NCBI GenBank assembly: GCA_029237695.1
Contig: CM055265.1
Coordinates: 118,993,078 to 119,057,077 of the forward strand
From: Conchocele bisecta
Lineage: Eukaryota > Mollusca > Bivalvia > Lucinida > Thyasiridae
Direction of reading: 5' to 3'
Length of the DNA: 64,000 nucleotides
Positions 10,981 through 21,688 of the stretch are shown in pieces (position 1 is the first letter of the stretch; every line of letters begins with the position of its first letter). The translations under genes and the position numbers were made by a program. The notes below the pieces were generated by a model. It was given only the letters and a program-made list of their open reading frames with translations. It was not told the origin of the DNA and did not search any database.

Positions 10981-11405
10981 ATGAAATGGCTAATCAATTC
11001 TTATGGAAAATTGTTTCTTTATTTCTCATCGGAACTATATATTGTGACCATCGTTTGAACCGTCTCACCGAGACAGTTCAAATGGGTGGTCACAACATAT
11101 ACAGTGGAAACCCTCTAAACCGGAAACCGGAAAACACCTGCGTCTTATTTTTTATGAGTTTCTTGGTCATTTATCTCAGGTGATAATGTCTGTTCGTGAT
11201 TGCATAACACACTACTATGGCCCAGAATGATCAAATGTCTGATTTACAATGAAACCTCTCTAAGTCGGACACCCGCGGGACCTCCCAGGGTGTCCATATT
11301 AGAGAGGTTCCACTGCACTTTCATTAAAAAATAAGGAAAATCAGAAAGAAAAATAAATTTCACAATGTGCATACACCCAAAAGTGTATTCCCAATATAAT
11401 GGGTA
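10981..11405. mobile_element. TTAA-1 variant split by a TA-1 element
   Basis: The left half runs to TGGTCACAACATATA at 11101. The right half resumes with CTTTCATTAAAAAATAAGG at 11318 and ends AGTGTATTCCCAATATAATGG. Joining the halves gives a normal TTAA-1 copy. Confidence 0.7.
11102..11315. mobile_element. TA-1 element, pogo/Tigger-like, nested
   Basis: Starts CAGTGGAAACCCTCTAAACC after TA and ends AGAGAGGTTCCACTG. The right flank is CA, probably a mutated TA. CAGT-type ends at a TA target fit pogo/Tigger-type non-autonomous elements. Confidence 0.7.
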
Positions 11406-11550
11406 AGGGATGAAATAGCTAATCGAATGCACTTATCTGGAGATCTTGACGTTGCCAATCAATACACTGAATGGTAATGCTGCAAGCAAAACATTTTGTT
11501 TCCTGAATTCTGGCTTATCGTTGCGGTATGTTTTCTGCTGATTTCCCACA

Positions 11551-11667
11551 ATGGCTGCGCAAATATTGACTGGTAATCTGGTCGGTTGTAGAATCAAGTT
11601 GCACGCTCCAGAATTGATGCCGGAACAACAAGAAATTATTGACTCGTATACATACAAAGATCTCTGA
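11551..11667 (+). CDS. Candidate small ORF, 38 aa, unknown product
   Basis: ATG in good context (ACAATGG) opens MAAQILTGNLVGCRIKLHAP and a C-terminal part rich in E, Q and D, with TGA at 11665-11667. A strong donor-like CTGTAAGT follows a few bases after the stop. Composition and codon use look more protein-like than the surrounding DNA, and the sequence lies between repeats without matching one. The length is short enough for chance. It may be a last coding exon, a pseudo-exon or a true small ORF. Confidence 0.25.
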   Translation: MAAQILTGNLVGCRIKLHAPELMPEQQEIIDSYTYKDL

Positions 11668-11790
11668 TATCCTGTAAGTCGTTTATTCACCTGTCAATTC
11701 TCAGCTGGGGGTGGGAGCTGGTCATGGAGGGCACGCTCAGTGAATTCAGTGCAAAAAATACTCCCTAACAAATATTCAATGGTTTGCTGA

Positions 11791-12178
11791 GCTTCAGATA
11801 AGCTGCATATTTGCTTATATACCCAATTAAAATTGCCAAAAACCCAATTGAAATCAGAAGTAGAGAGTATCAAAAAGCTATAACAATTTTGTGGTACCTT
11901 TACCATGCTGCAGAAAACAATGAACATACCACAAATATAGTATATTTTTTCCATGGAATTAACACATCTTGGTATTTCATTAGAATTGTCTCCAAGGAGA
12001 CAATTCTAATGAAATGCCAAGACATGTTTTCATTTTGAAGCAAACTATTCAATAATTGCTGTCTGTTGATGTGTAAACAGTAGTGTGATTTTATTTTACC
12101 CAATTTATATTTTGAAATACCCAATTGCTTCAGAAATGATGGAGTGACAATACTCCATTACTAATTGCTTATCTGGAG
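11791..12178. mobile_element. SC-2 element, complete
   Basis: Inverted ends GCTTCAGATAAGC and GCTTATCTGGAGC; hairpin ATTAGAATTGTCTCC-AA-GGAGACAATTCTAAT. Its right two thirds lie in the segmental duplication (11918-12339). Confidence 0.75.
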
Positions 12179-12339
12179 CCTGTGTTTGTGATACCAACTG
12201 TACCTATGAGTCGGCTTAAGAATACTAGAATTGTTAACACTCGTTTTTCTGCAATCGATGGTTACTAATTTAATTTATTTAAATTAATTCAACCACTGTC
12301 TGTTCCAGGTTTTGATGCCGACAAACTTTTGCCTATTAA
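11918..12339. repeat. Segmental duplication, copy 2
   Basis: Partner of 10256-10681 in direct orientation, offset by about 1.66 kb. This copy keeps the full SC-2 on its left and a continuing FB-B on its right, so it is the likely source. Confidence 0.75.
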
Positions 12340-13305
12340 ACACATTAAGTGTAAAAGATATTTAAATGTTAGTACTTTTTCATCAATAACAAAACAAGTC
12401 ACCCTCCCAAAACAAATTATTTGATGAAATTCCATCAAATATTGATTTTATTGCGAGCAAACTATTTTTTATGGGAATTTAACATGGGGTCTCAAAATCT
12501 AACTTCATTTTGTTTTCTTAGTTACATCATTTCCAAAATTCTTATCTCCTTTTTTCCCAGCTGCACGTTTTCCGCTTTATAGGCAACAAGTTGCACTATA
12601 TCACTATACCACCGTCAACGGTATAAATTTGCGTAATAACATTTACATTTCGCTCACTAAAATATAGAAAAAACCTGCAGGGCGTTCATGTTCATACTTC
12701 GCTATATTGACATTGAGAGACAATTCTACAATATGAGACAAAAATATTATCATAAACTCACCTAATAACATGTGTATTAGCAAAATTCTTAGGTCACTCT
12801 CCACGAAGTAGAAAGTAAACAAAGAACGCTTCAAATGCAAATTTTGAAAGACTACTTGGAAAGACTAACTCTTATGTAATGCAGTGTAATTAGAGTTATG
12901 TACTCAGTGTAATTAGAGTTATGTACTCAGTGTAATTAGAGTTATGTACTCAGTGTAATTAGAGTTATGTGTGTAATTAGTTATGTACTCAGTGTAATTA
13001 GAGTTATGTACTCAGTGTAATTAGAGTTATGTACTCAGTGTAATTAGAGTTATGTACTCAGTGTAATTAGAGTTATGTACTCAGTGTAATTAGAGTTATG
13101 TACTCAGAACTACTTTAATTCTTCCCCATGTTAAATTCCCATAGGAAAATAGTTTTTTCGCAATAACATCAATATTTGATGGAATTTCATCAAACAAAAA
13201 AAATTGGGGAGGGTTATATTTTTGTTATGGATGAAAAAATACTTTCATTTCAATATATTTGTTAATGTGTTTAATAGCCAAATATTTGTCGTGAGTAAAA
13301 CCAGT
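12293..13305. mobile_element. FB-B foldback, expanded
   Basis: The left arm starts CTGTCTGTTCCAGGTTTTG and contains CATCAATAACAAAA and GGGAATTTAACATGGGG; the right arm is the complement, ending TGTTTAATAGCCAAAT. Compared with the 0.38 kb copy at 31.7 kb, the middle holds about 550 extra bases including a minisatellite. The right tip is missing. Confidence 0.65.
12882..13107 (+). repeat. 23-bp minisatellite, about ten copies
   Basis: Tandem CAGTGTAATTAGAGTTATGT plus ACT, nearly perfect except one shortened unit near 12970-12988. The purity suggests recent expansion. Confidence 0.95.
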
Positions 13306-13309
13306 AACC

Positions 13310-13378
13310 AGTATTTCACCAAAATTGCAAAGTATACTTATCTTGCTAAGTACACTTTGAGGGAGAAATTTCAATTTA
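13310..13378. mobile_element. CWG-2 end fragment
   Basis: ATTTCACCAAAATTGCAAAG, AGTATACTT and TTTGAGGGAGAAATTTC match one CWG-2 arm. The rest is absent, replaced by the outer repeat that starts at 13379. Confidence 0.6.
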
Positions 13379-14338
13379 AAGGTACATGCCCACTCAGTAG
13401 GCACAGAATGTTCTTTATATCAGAGACATCATCTGAGACATTTTCTTGCAAAATAAACATTCATTCACCATTACCACACGTATTGATTGGGATTATTATA
13501 CATTTTATATTAGACATAAGTCTCTCCACACTGATGTCATGGGTGATAACCGTGTTTCCTTAAAATGTTAACGAACATTACTATTTATCCTCTGTATTTA
13601 TTTTTTGATGTGCAAGTACAGTCAAACTTGCACAAGCGACCACGTGCATTAAGCGACTTGTCTTATGTGACCACTTTAAACAACCATTAATTGACAGGAT
13701 GTCACTTTCTCAAGGTGAAATTAGCCTCAAGCGTGTGACAAACAAAGCAAACAAATCCCTGTCACTGTCAAAGTGTGAATGGTGCATTCTTTATGATTAT
13801 TGACCTGAAACCTCGTTCTGATTCGCGGTTTCCTTAGTGATTACTAAAGGGAATTAACTCATTGTTGCTTAGCACATGGGAACAACAGGACTGGTCGCTT
13901 AGCACATGGGAAAACATCTGCATATTTCAAAACAAATATTTTTTATCGTTGTGTACAGAATACGCACACATTTTTATTTTACCCATTTCAATTTTCTTGA
14001 CGCGTAACGATACTGGTACATATACCGTTAATAAATTAATAAATCATTATTCTATCAGCTGGTTTGGTTGTCAGTTAATGACTCATAAAAATCACCGGGA
14101 CGAAACACGTCTGGTCCGAAGTGATCGCACTCATATCGCAGTCACTACGGCATATTTGCGATTTCAGCTGGGCGATTTTGTTTCGCAATAACATTCAAAT
14201 TCTTTCGTCTATTTTGATAAAAGTGTGAATAATTCAGAAAAGTGCACAGTAAACATTACCTGTAGTATTTTAATTTATTTATTTCTATGTTAATGTTTAA
14301 TATTCGCGATTTCCTGATTCCGAATATCAAACCATGTA

Positions 14339-15289
14339 CAGTGCAACCCCGTTAGTACACGCTTCACTATAACATTTTCGCCGAGAATGATTTGACTTTT
14401 TTCTGCAAATATATCGGAAAGTTGATAACATTTTCAGAGCAAATGCGTAATAATTACTAATTTAATATTCGTCAACATTCGGTATCGTTTACAGAAAATG
14501 TACACTATTATCAGATTCATCTTCGTCGAAAATCTCACGTGATAAACCTGATTACCTCATGAACTAGCACAATATTATAACACGTCGGGCAAAACATGTC
14601 TGGGGCACTATTACAGGTCTGTGGTGTTGAAAGGGTTAACTCTGTGTGTACTCAAACCCACAGGTGGAATAGTCGGACGTGTGACACAAAGAAAATGACC
14701 ATTACAAAAATATCCATTACCCCACCCACTTGATCTCGTACTATCTTCTATTATTAACGTCATTTAAAGTACGATACCAGGTGGGTGGGATTTTTTTAAT
14801 AGGCATTTATTTTGGTGTCATAGGTCCGAGTCTTCCACCTGTGCTCACCATAATGAGTAAACACAGATTGCAATGCACAAGCTCGTCACGTGACGTTGCA
14901 GCTGATGGAACAGGATATCGGTCATTGGGTCATTGCGTCATCGAATGATGATGGCTACACGCGTTTACTACACTTTTTTCTACACGCATTTACAATAATG
15001 GATTGCACGGACCTGCGTAGATCTACATTCTACATGAACATGATGTATAAATAAAACATGACGTTAACAATTCTTGGCTTCAATATATTTATTACATGCG
15101 AAGATAACAGTGAAAATTTATGGCATATTATAAGCATTGGCGACGTCGTTCATTCGCAGTCACAGTGTACATGTATTTTTTGTTGACATTATGATGCGTC
15201 TTGGGCGAGAACGGATATAGCACGGTTCGGATAAGCAACACGGAAGGTTGTATGTCGCCGGACTTCCGTGTACTAACGGGGTCGCACTG
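14339..15289. mobile_element. TA-3 element nested in TA-2
   Basis: Ends CAGTGCAACCCCGTTAGTAC and the complement GTACTAACGGGGTCGCACTG; TA at 14337-14338 and 15290-15291. A TTAA-3 end fragment lies inside at 14606-14639. Its ORFs are short and unconvincing. Confidence 0.8.
14606..14639. mobile_element. TTAA-3 end fragment
   Basis: ACAGGTCTGTGGTGTTGAAA followed by GGGTTAA is the standard TTAA-3 end. No partner end or hairpin is nearby. Confidence 0.6.
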
Positions 15290-16089
15290 TACTAGTAACC
15301 GGACATACCAGTACCCAGATTTCCATTTTTTTTTTGTGTTAAGAGACCATTGTTCTAAGCGACCATTTTTGGTGTCTCCCTTGGGTGGTCGCTTAATGCA
15401 AGTTTGACTGTATCATACTTTATAATCTGTCAAAAATATTATTTTTTCAGGTGACACATTTAATTAGTATAAATAATTAAAAAATACCATGCCTCATTTG
15501 CGTATGAAAATAGCCTGATAACAAAAAGCGCGTCACTACCAGTAAAATAAATATTACTAAATGATTATATTTGTATAGCGGCCACTCGTAATCTTTAGAA
15601 CTGGTGGAATAAGTGACAATTATACGCTTATTTAATTCCTATAAAGAACATTTTGTGCATATTGAGTGGGCATGTACCAAATTTAACTCCCCCACCCCAT
15701 CTTGTTGAACGCAACAAAATATAAAATGTGATATTTATGTACCTATGTGTGTACATAATGATCGAGTATCTTCAGTATATCTTCAGTATATTGGTACACA
15801 GGGCCAGGATTTATTTTTCGTTAGTATTTCTTTTTCAAAAGATCCTGATATGCTGCCCCTTTAAGCACTAAATCAGCCCCGCTTTGACCCAACCTTATTA
15901 CTCGGATGAGACTGTTGAAGTATTATCGCTGATTGTCGGAGGTCAGTAATCACATTACGTACCGGTGTCCGTCTGATTTAGGTGTATTACTGTATTGATC
16001 GGCGTTACACAATCTTGCGTGATTGACTGTTATTCCATAAACATCTATCAGCTGTTGCAAATATTACTGTTACAGCTGACGCAATGGTA

Positions 16090-16525
16090 TATGTGGCTGC
16101 GACTGGAGAAATGGTGCTTATGGGTTTTGCGACCAGTGTAGATCCAGATCAGCCTGTGCATCCGCACAGTCTGATCAGGATCTGCACTGTTGGCCATGCC
16201 ATCAGTGGAACACCTGCCATGCTTCTAACATGCAACATCATACTGTACTTATTCCAATAACCTCCCCGGGGCTATGAAATTCATGAGCATCAAAAATATA
16301 TTATTGCACCAAAAAACTTGGGAAATGTGACATTTTATATGACTTGTATGTGAAAATGACATATTTTTATTAAAGCATAGGAGGGGGCTACTATTCGTGA
16401 AGGGGCTACTATTAGAATAAATACTGTAGATTGTTATCAGGCTACAGGAGTGTGCTATTTGATCAGGAGCTACACTGATCTCAAAAGCCATAAGCCCCAT
16501 TTCTGCAGTCACGGCCACATATGAG
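16090..16525. mobile_element. NR-1 element interrupted by NR-2
   Basis: Left part: GTGGCTGCGACTGGAGAAAT, then a hairpin GATCCAGATCAGCCTG/CAGTCTGATCAGGATC. Right part: GAGTGTGCTATTTGATCAGG and CCATTTCTGCAGTCACGGCC. An NR-2 element sits between. Confidence 0.7.
16243..16434. repeat. NR-2 element inside NR-1
   Basis: TACTGTACTTATTCCAATAA at the left pairs loosely with TTAGAATAAATACTGTA at the right; GGGGGCTACTATT occurs twice before the right end. Confidence 0.5.
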
Positions 16526-16576
16526 CTCGGCTCTGGAATTATCTCCCTTGTCGTGTTCTGTATTTTGACGATTGGT

Positions 16577-16754
16577 GATAAAAAATTACAATTTTCGAAA
16601 AATAATTATTTTTTTCTCGAAAATTGTACTTTTTTATCGCCATATTGATTCAGGTGTTCAGTTTTATCTTCTGTCAAAGATGTCGAAGGTTGACACAAAA
16701 TTCAGAGCTCATGTGGAATCAAATTTCGCATGAGCTCTATATTTTGTGTCAACT
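16577..16754. repeat. Two adjacent AT-rich hairpins
   Basis: GATAAAAAATTACAATTTTC pairs with GAAAATTGTACTTTTTTATC. Then GTTGACACAAAATTCAGAGC pairs with GAGCTCTATATTTTGTGTCAAC. Style and GTTGACA motif resemble FB-D at 37.1 kb, but the ends differ. Confidence 0.5.
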
Positions 16755-16842
16755 TTTGATATTATTTACGGAAAATGATGAATTAATTTTGAAATCAAAA
16801 TTGGCGGAAAACGGAGATACAATGAGGGAGGCAGTACAAGAA

Positions 16843-17001
16843 CAGGCCCGTACGCAGAGGGGACGCGACGGGTGCGTACGCACTCCCCTTAATATGCTGA
16901 GGTCCATCCGTGGCTGTTTAAACAATTTTTCTTAGCAACCCCGGCTCTTGACGTGCCGTCGATAACACACTCCCCTATATAAATTCCTGCGTACGGGCCT
17001 G
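16843..17001. mobile_element. Short TIR element with CAGGCCCGTACGCAG ends
   Basis: CAGGCCCGTACGCAG and the complement CTGCGTACGGGCCTG bound 159 bp. AAGAA lies directly on both sides. I recall this terminus from many invertebrate genomes and associate it with P-like elements; the assignment is from memory. Confidence 0.65.
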
Positions 17002-17398
17002 AAGAACAGGTTCTGTTTTGTACAATGGGGCGTTAAATGCCACAAAATACCCACCTTCCCCACTTCCCTAGAACTCTTTAAATACCTGTACCATGTACTT
17101 AATAATTGTCCATCTATGCCACCTACAGGCCTAAGGTCAAGGTTGAATGACTTCAAATATTTGCAAGCGTCTTAATATTGCAACCACATGAAGGATTGAT
17201 TTGAAAATATACATGTTATCATCATCCTATTTCACAAAAACAGCATGTCAGTAGTGTAAACATTTTCTTTGCCAAACCTCTGTTTTCAGTCAACTCATAG
17301 GGTATATATGGGTTAAAAGAAAACGATAAAAATCTACAACTAAACATTATTTAGTTTGCTTGTTTCATCATTTTCCACACTGATCTGAGACAGTACCT

Positions 17399-17635
17399 TT
17401 AACCCGTTCAACTCCACAGGCCTGTACAGTGGTAATTTGGCAAAAAGTGTAGATCCAGATGAGATGGCTCGTGACGAGCCATCTCATCAGGATCTGCACT
17501 TTTTTCATATTTTTCAGAACAAAAACACCCAATTTTCATAAATGGACTAGTCTGAAAATCATTTTGTAACGATTGATTGATTGCAAAGTTAATGTATCCA
17601 AATCCATTCCAGTTACTTAAAGGTGAAAGGGCTAA
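17399..17635. mobile_element. TTAA-3 MITE, complete
   Basis: TTAA plus CCCGTTCAACTCCACAGGCC at the left, AAAGGTGAAAGGG plus CTAA at the right. The hairpin pairs GAGATGGCTCGT with ACGAGCCATCTC, then CTAGTCTGAAAATCATTTTG. Confidence 0.85.
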
Positions 17636-18280
17636 GGGAGCTAATTATATATGATCTTCAGCATCAGTTAATATTGAGTTATGCCCCTTATGCTTCTTCA
17701 ATATGCTACTCAGATTCTGAACAACAAGCTTGCTATCATTGGCATTTGTAACAGGCTGTGGGATCACATAAATAGTGGCAAAATGTGATGTAATGTTTGA
17801 CGTCATTTTCTTTTGTATATTTTCCTTCAATAACTTTTAAATGGATCTCTGGCTACGGATGGTACATGAGTAGATTGCAAGAGTTACTGTTCGCAATTAT
17901 CACAAGATATACGTTCGGAACAACGTACCAGTTTGTATAAACACACATTTAGTATAATTGATAGGCGCTGGTATTGCCAATACTCACCTGTCGATAATCA
18001 TAACAGTAGACATCACAAATTACTTTCACACCTCACCCCCCCATTTATATAATTGGAGCAGGACATGAGAATTTCTGTAATGCTCGAGGTCTATTATTTT
18101 GCAAAGAATAATGTAAATCAGGGATCATAGCTAGTTATCTCCCTTTGAATTTATTTATAGAAATCCGGTCTAAATTGTGCAGTTTAGGGCCTTATTGCTT
18201 GTACATGTAATAAGAGCGAACGTAGCATTTGTTGTGAAAAAGAATCAATAAGTGATTTCTACTAAATTATCCTACATATC
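17636..18280. other. No recognised element
   Basis: AT-rich DNA. The minus strand has an open 61-codon frame (17645-17830), but its end includes TTGAGTTATGCCCCTTATG, a phrase typical of mollusc interspersed repeats, so I do not call a gene. Confidence 0.4.
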
Positions 18281-18284
18281 TACG

Positions 18285-18420
18285 CAATCTGATCAGGGAC
18301 TGCATTATTTGCCAAGATTCATATTTTGTACACTTATTAATGTTATTGCAATCAGTGTAGACTCATACTCATATCAGACTGCACTGATGTGCAGTCTGAT
18401 CTGGCTCTACTCTGTTCGCA
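18285..18420. repeat. NR-1 fragment
   Basis: TCAGTGTAGACTCATACTC and the hairpin ATCAGACTGCA/TGCAGTCTGAT, ending GTTCGCAAAAT. It runs straight into the 21-bp array. Confidence 0.5.
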
Positions 18421-18775
18421 AAATAACAATTTGTTCCCTCAATTTAACAATTTGTTCTCTCGAATTAACAATTCGTTGCCACGAAATAACAATTTGTTCC
18501 CTCGAATTGACGATTCGTTCCCACGAAATAACAATTCGTTCCCACGATATAACAATTAATTCCCTCGAATTAACAATTTGTTCCCTCAATTAACAATTTA
18601 TCCCCTCGAATTAACAATTTGTTTCCACGATATAACAACGTTAATTCGTGAGAACGAATTGTTATATCGTGGGAACGAATTGTTAAATTGAGGGAATTTG
18701 TTAAATTGAGGGACCAAATTTTTATTTTTATTTTGTGGGAACAAATTATTTCGTGGGAAAGAATAAATAAAAATA
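18421..18775. repeat. 21-bp-period array that inverts on itself
   Basis: About ten units of TAACAATTYGTTCCCWCGAA type run to about 18640, then the array flips near 18650 and about five units run in the opposite orientation (GTGGGAACGAATTGTTA). The period equals seven codons, so long repetitive ORFs appear on both strands, with peptides such as LTIRSHEITI and IVISWERIVN. Confidence 0.85.
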
Positions 18776-19111
18776 ATTCTACATCGCCTGCGGGGCTCCA
18801 CACATTTGTGAAGGGTGGTAGCCAGCAAATGTCAGAAAATTCAGCTTACTGTATGGTATTATTTTTACAAGTATTTTTAGCATAATTTTAAAGATTTGGG
18901 CCCTCAAATTATGTAAAAATATATTGTTATAGAAATTAATAGTGTACCTCATTATATAACTATTCCACAAGTTTTGAACATCAAAAGTGTCTGTTTTACA
19001 CAGTTTTAACTAATATTTCACTACCGTGTTAGTAATGGTGATCACCAGTTTATGTGCATGTGAAGACAGTGTGATTAACTTTAATTATTTAAATCAAGTA
19101 TGTGTATCAAC

Positions 19112-19362
19112 TTAACTCTTTGCATGCTAGGAAGCGAAAATATCCGCCAAACAAATTATGACTACCGGTATATGTTTTATTTCTCTCTGTAAATATGTCT
19201 TGGAATTTCATTAGAATTGAGTCCTGAGGACTCAATTCTAATGAAATTCCAAGACATATTCATGATATTTACAAGGAGAAATAAAAGAAAATATGATGAA
19301 TTTTTGTCCGCTAGTTTTGAACTATTTATAGCCCACAAGTTTCCCAGCATGCAAAGAGTTAA
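19112..19362. mobile_element. TTAA-4 MITE, complete
   Basis: TTAA plus CTCTTTGCATGCTAGG at the left, CCCAGCATGCAAAGAG plus TTAA at the right. The hairpin is about 60 bp, TCTTGGAATTTCATTAGAAT and complement, tip GAGTCC-TGA-GGACTC. Confidence 0.88.
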
Positions 19363-19581
19363 ACACAATTGCTGTTGATATCTTATAAAGTATAGTTATT
19401 GTGCACCAGAAATTGCATTGGACAAATAAATATCAACTTTGAATAAATACTGATTTTTGTTAATATTTTTATAAAACGCGGTTATCTCCCCTGACCTGAA
19501 GATTATTGATTTCCGTCATACAAATAATACTTAACAGTACCAATATGTGTACCCGGAAATAAAAATTAAACGCTCTGTGTA

Positions 19582-19815
19582 TTAACCCTTAGATCACTAC
19601 ACACAACAATTGTCATCTGCTGTTGCTTTAAATATATCTTGCCTTATATATTTCTCAATAAAAACATGGTTTGACAGCACTTCAGAATCATTTCCAATGG
19701 AAATGATTCTGAAGTGCTGTCAAAGCATGTTGTAAATTATTGTAAAGTGCTGTCAAAGCATGTTTTTGATGATAAAAATAGAAAATAAACATTAAGATAG
19801 CGGTGTAAGGGTTAA
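19582..19815. mobile_element. TTAA-2 MITE, complete
   Basis: TTAA plus CCCTTAGATCACTACAC and GCGGTGTAAGGG plus TTAA. The GTCGTCTGC box near the right end has been lost by a short deletion; three CAGCACTT-type arms are intact. Confidence 0.87.
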
Positions 19816-19948
19816 TGACATGTCTAAATGCTGAACCAAAATAATATAACCCCTACAATACATCCTCATGTGCGGGACCCCATCTTTAATGCCAAACTCG
19901 AGCAGTTTCATTGGTTGAATCTGAGCACAGTGTCAACCTAAGCATCTG

Positions 19949-20180
19949 GGGCCCGTTTCACTAAACTTTGTACGACTAAAATGTTCGTAAGTGCAAATTT
20001 AGGATCGTCTGGAAATTTCAATTGATGGATTTACATTTATTAAGCATAGGCTACTTATGCTCAATAAATGTAAATCCAATCATTGTTTACAAGAAAACAT
20101 TGTTAATCTGATATTTACAGACTATCATAATTTTGCACTTACAAACATTTTATTCGTACAAAGTTAAGTGAAACGGCCCC
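19949..20180. mobile_element. CWG-1 MITE, CTG target duplication
   Basis: GGGCCCGTTTCACTAAAC...AAGTGAAACGGCCCC, with CTG at 19946-19948 and 20181-20183. The central palindrome is shortened to AGCATAGGCTACTTATGCT. Confidence 0.82.
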
Positions 20181-20460
20181 CTGAATGTGAGTGTTGAGTG
20201 TAAAATTTCGGAATAATGATAGGCCCTTGTGGAATAGCCTCTGTATTGCTGGTATGATCACCCTATGTAGCCTGATGCTCGAAACACAAATAGTTGTGTT
20301 TCTAGCATCACGTTGCATAGGGAGATCAACATAGCTGATAAAATGATTGGTTGATTGATGTATTTTTATGTCCATTCAACAACAAGGTTATATATAGACG
20401 GGAATGCATGTATGGATAAGTACCAGCCATTCAGCACTGAAATTGCAAATAGCACTTCAG

Positions 20461-20545
20461 CACTGAAAGACAATGTCCTGATCTAGTGGCAGGCACCTTT
20501 ACTACACCCGAGATGACTTAGCGTCGGTCGTGTGTAAATCTAAGT
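20461..20545. repeat. SINE-2-related fragment
   Basis: GTCCTGATCTAGTGGCAGGC and ACTACACC resemble the strand-reversed SINE-2 segment also seen at 50.5 kb. No tail or duplication was found. Confidence 0.35.
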
Positions 20546-20556
20546 ATGATTCACCG

Positions 20557-20740
20557 TTAGCCCTTTCACCACTACAGATCATAAAGCCAGCATCTGCAAG
20601 AACTGTACAGATCCAGATGAGCCTGCTCGTAAAGCACCGTCTCGTCGAGATCTACAATATTTTTCATATTATTCAATTTGCTTTTAAAAAATATTCCTCA
20701 TATTTTTATGATTAATAAACTAGTCCAAAAATGAGCATGA
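20557..20740. mobile_element. TTAA-3 MITE, truncated
   Basis: TTAG plus CCCTTTCACCACTACAG at the left, then a hairpin GATCCAGATGAGCC.../...CGTCTCGTCGAGATC. The right end past ACTAGTCCAAAA is missing. Confidence 0.6.
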
Positions 20741-20905
20741 GCTTGGCTTGTACACTCTTAAGATGGCCGAAAATTGGCAACTCCATGCACCGTGTAGGAT
20801 ATAGTAAGAAGAGAATCTTCACATGCATATTTTATGCATATATCCTATCACATTTACGAAGCAATTATGCATGAATCATAGTATGATCAGGGGTCCCACA
20901 GGTCC

Positions 20906-21144
20906 TTAGCTCTTTGCATGCTAGCGGCGAAAATATCCGCCAAACGAATTAGGAGTATATGTTTTATTTCTCTCTGTAAATGTCTTGAAATTTCATTAGA
21001 ATTGAGTCCTCAGGACTCGATTCTAATGAAATTCCAAGACATATTCATGATATTTACGGGGAGAAATACAAGAAAATATGATTTTTTGTCTGCTAGTTTT
21101 GAACTATTTATAGCCCACAAGTTTCCCAGCATGCAAAGAGTTAA
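20906..21144. mobile_element. TTAA-4 MITE
   Basis: TTAG plus CTCTTTGCATGCTAGCGG at the left, CAGCATGCAAAGAG plus TTAA at the right. Hairpin tip GAGTCC-TCA-GGACTC. Confidence 0.85.
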
Positions 21145-21479
21145 GATACACATACACTCCCATACTCCGGAGTTGATTTTGAAGTTGGGCCATTTTCTCA
21201 TGCCGCCTCTCAGATATTCCTTTCCATTATTGTTTGTGTATTTACCTTCTGATTGAACTTTTGGCTTTGTCTGTATTATCTGCCATTATCTGACCCTGTT
21301 TCTACCTCTGTTGTGATCGCTGCCTTTCACCTGTCGGAAATTGCCAATCCCTACACAGCTGCATGTGCAGGAGACTGGGCATTGCATGAAGTGTTGCATC
21401 ATGTTGCATTTTCCTGTTTTATGGCAATTTAGCTTGTAATCGGATGATTACAATACTACAATACCTATATAGCAGTGTT

Positions 21480-21688
21480 TGCAAACAGTGTAGATCCAGA
21501 TGAGCTGGCTCGTAACGAGCCGTCTCATCAGTATCTGCACTTTTTGCAAATAATTTCTTCTTTTTTTTTTTTCAGGGAAAAAACAACACCCCCTTTTTAA
21601 CTAGTCTGAAATATTTTGTGACAATTGGGTTGGTCGGAAAATGAACATATCACAGTCCATTCCAGTGATTTAGGGTGTCATAGGTTAA
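21480..21688. mobile_element. TTAA-3 MITE, left end lost
   Basis: Hairpin GAGCTGGCTCGT/ACGAGCCGTCTC, then ACTAGTCTGAAAT and GATTTAGGGTGTCATAGG plus TTAA. Its right TTAA (21685-21688) touches the next MITE. Confidence 0.7.

Larger units (their letters stand above)
13619..15410. mobile_element. TA-2 element, pogo/Tigger-like
   Basis: Ends CAGTCAAACTTGCACAAGCG and the complement of CAGTCAAACTTGCATTAAGC, with TA on both sides (13617-13618, 15411-15412). After removing the nested TA-3, about 840 bp remain. No DDE transposase ORF was found, so it is non-autonomous. Confidence 0.8.
13379..15676. mobile_element. Outer inverted-repeat element holding nested insertions
   Basis: GGTACATGCCCACTCAGTAG at the left pairs with a near complement ending TGAGTGGGCATGTACC at the right, and the arms continue to GAATGTTCTTTAT/ATAAAGAACATT. 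Inside lie TA-2 and TA-3. The superfamily was not determined. Confidence 0.55.

Noticed and set aside
12882..13107. CRISPR array
   Set aside because: Direct tandem units without spacers, in a eukaryotic repeat setting.
17645..17830. 61-codon minus-strand ORF with a protein-like look
   Set aside because: Contains a phrase typical of mollusc interspersed repeats (GAGTTATGCCCCTTATG) and has no splice signals.
18407..18803. Repetitive protein of heptads
   Set aside because: Open on both strands because the DNA period is 21 bp; no sign of a real gene start or splice sites.
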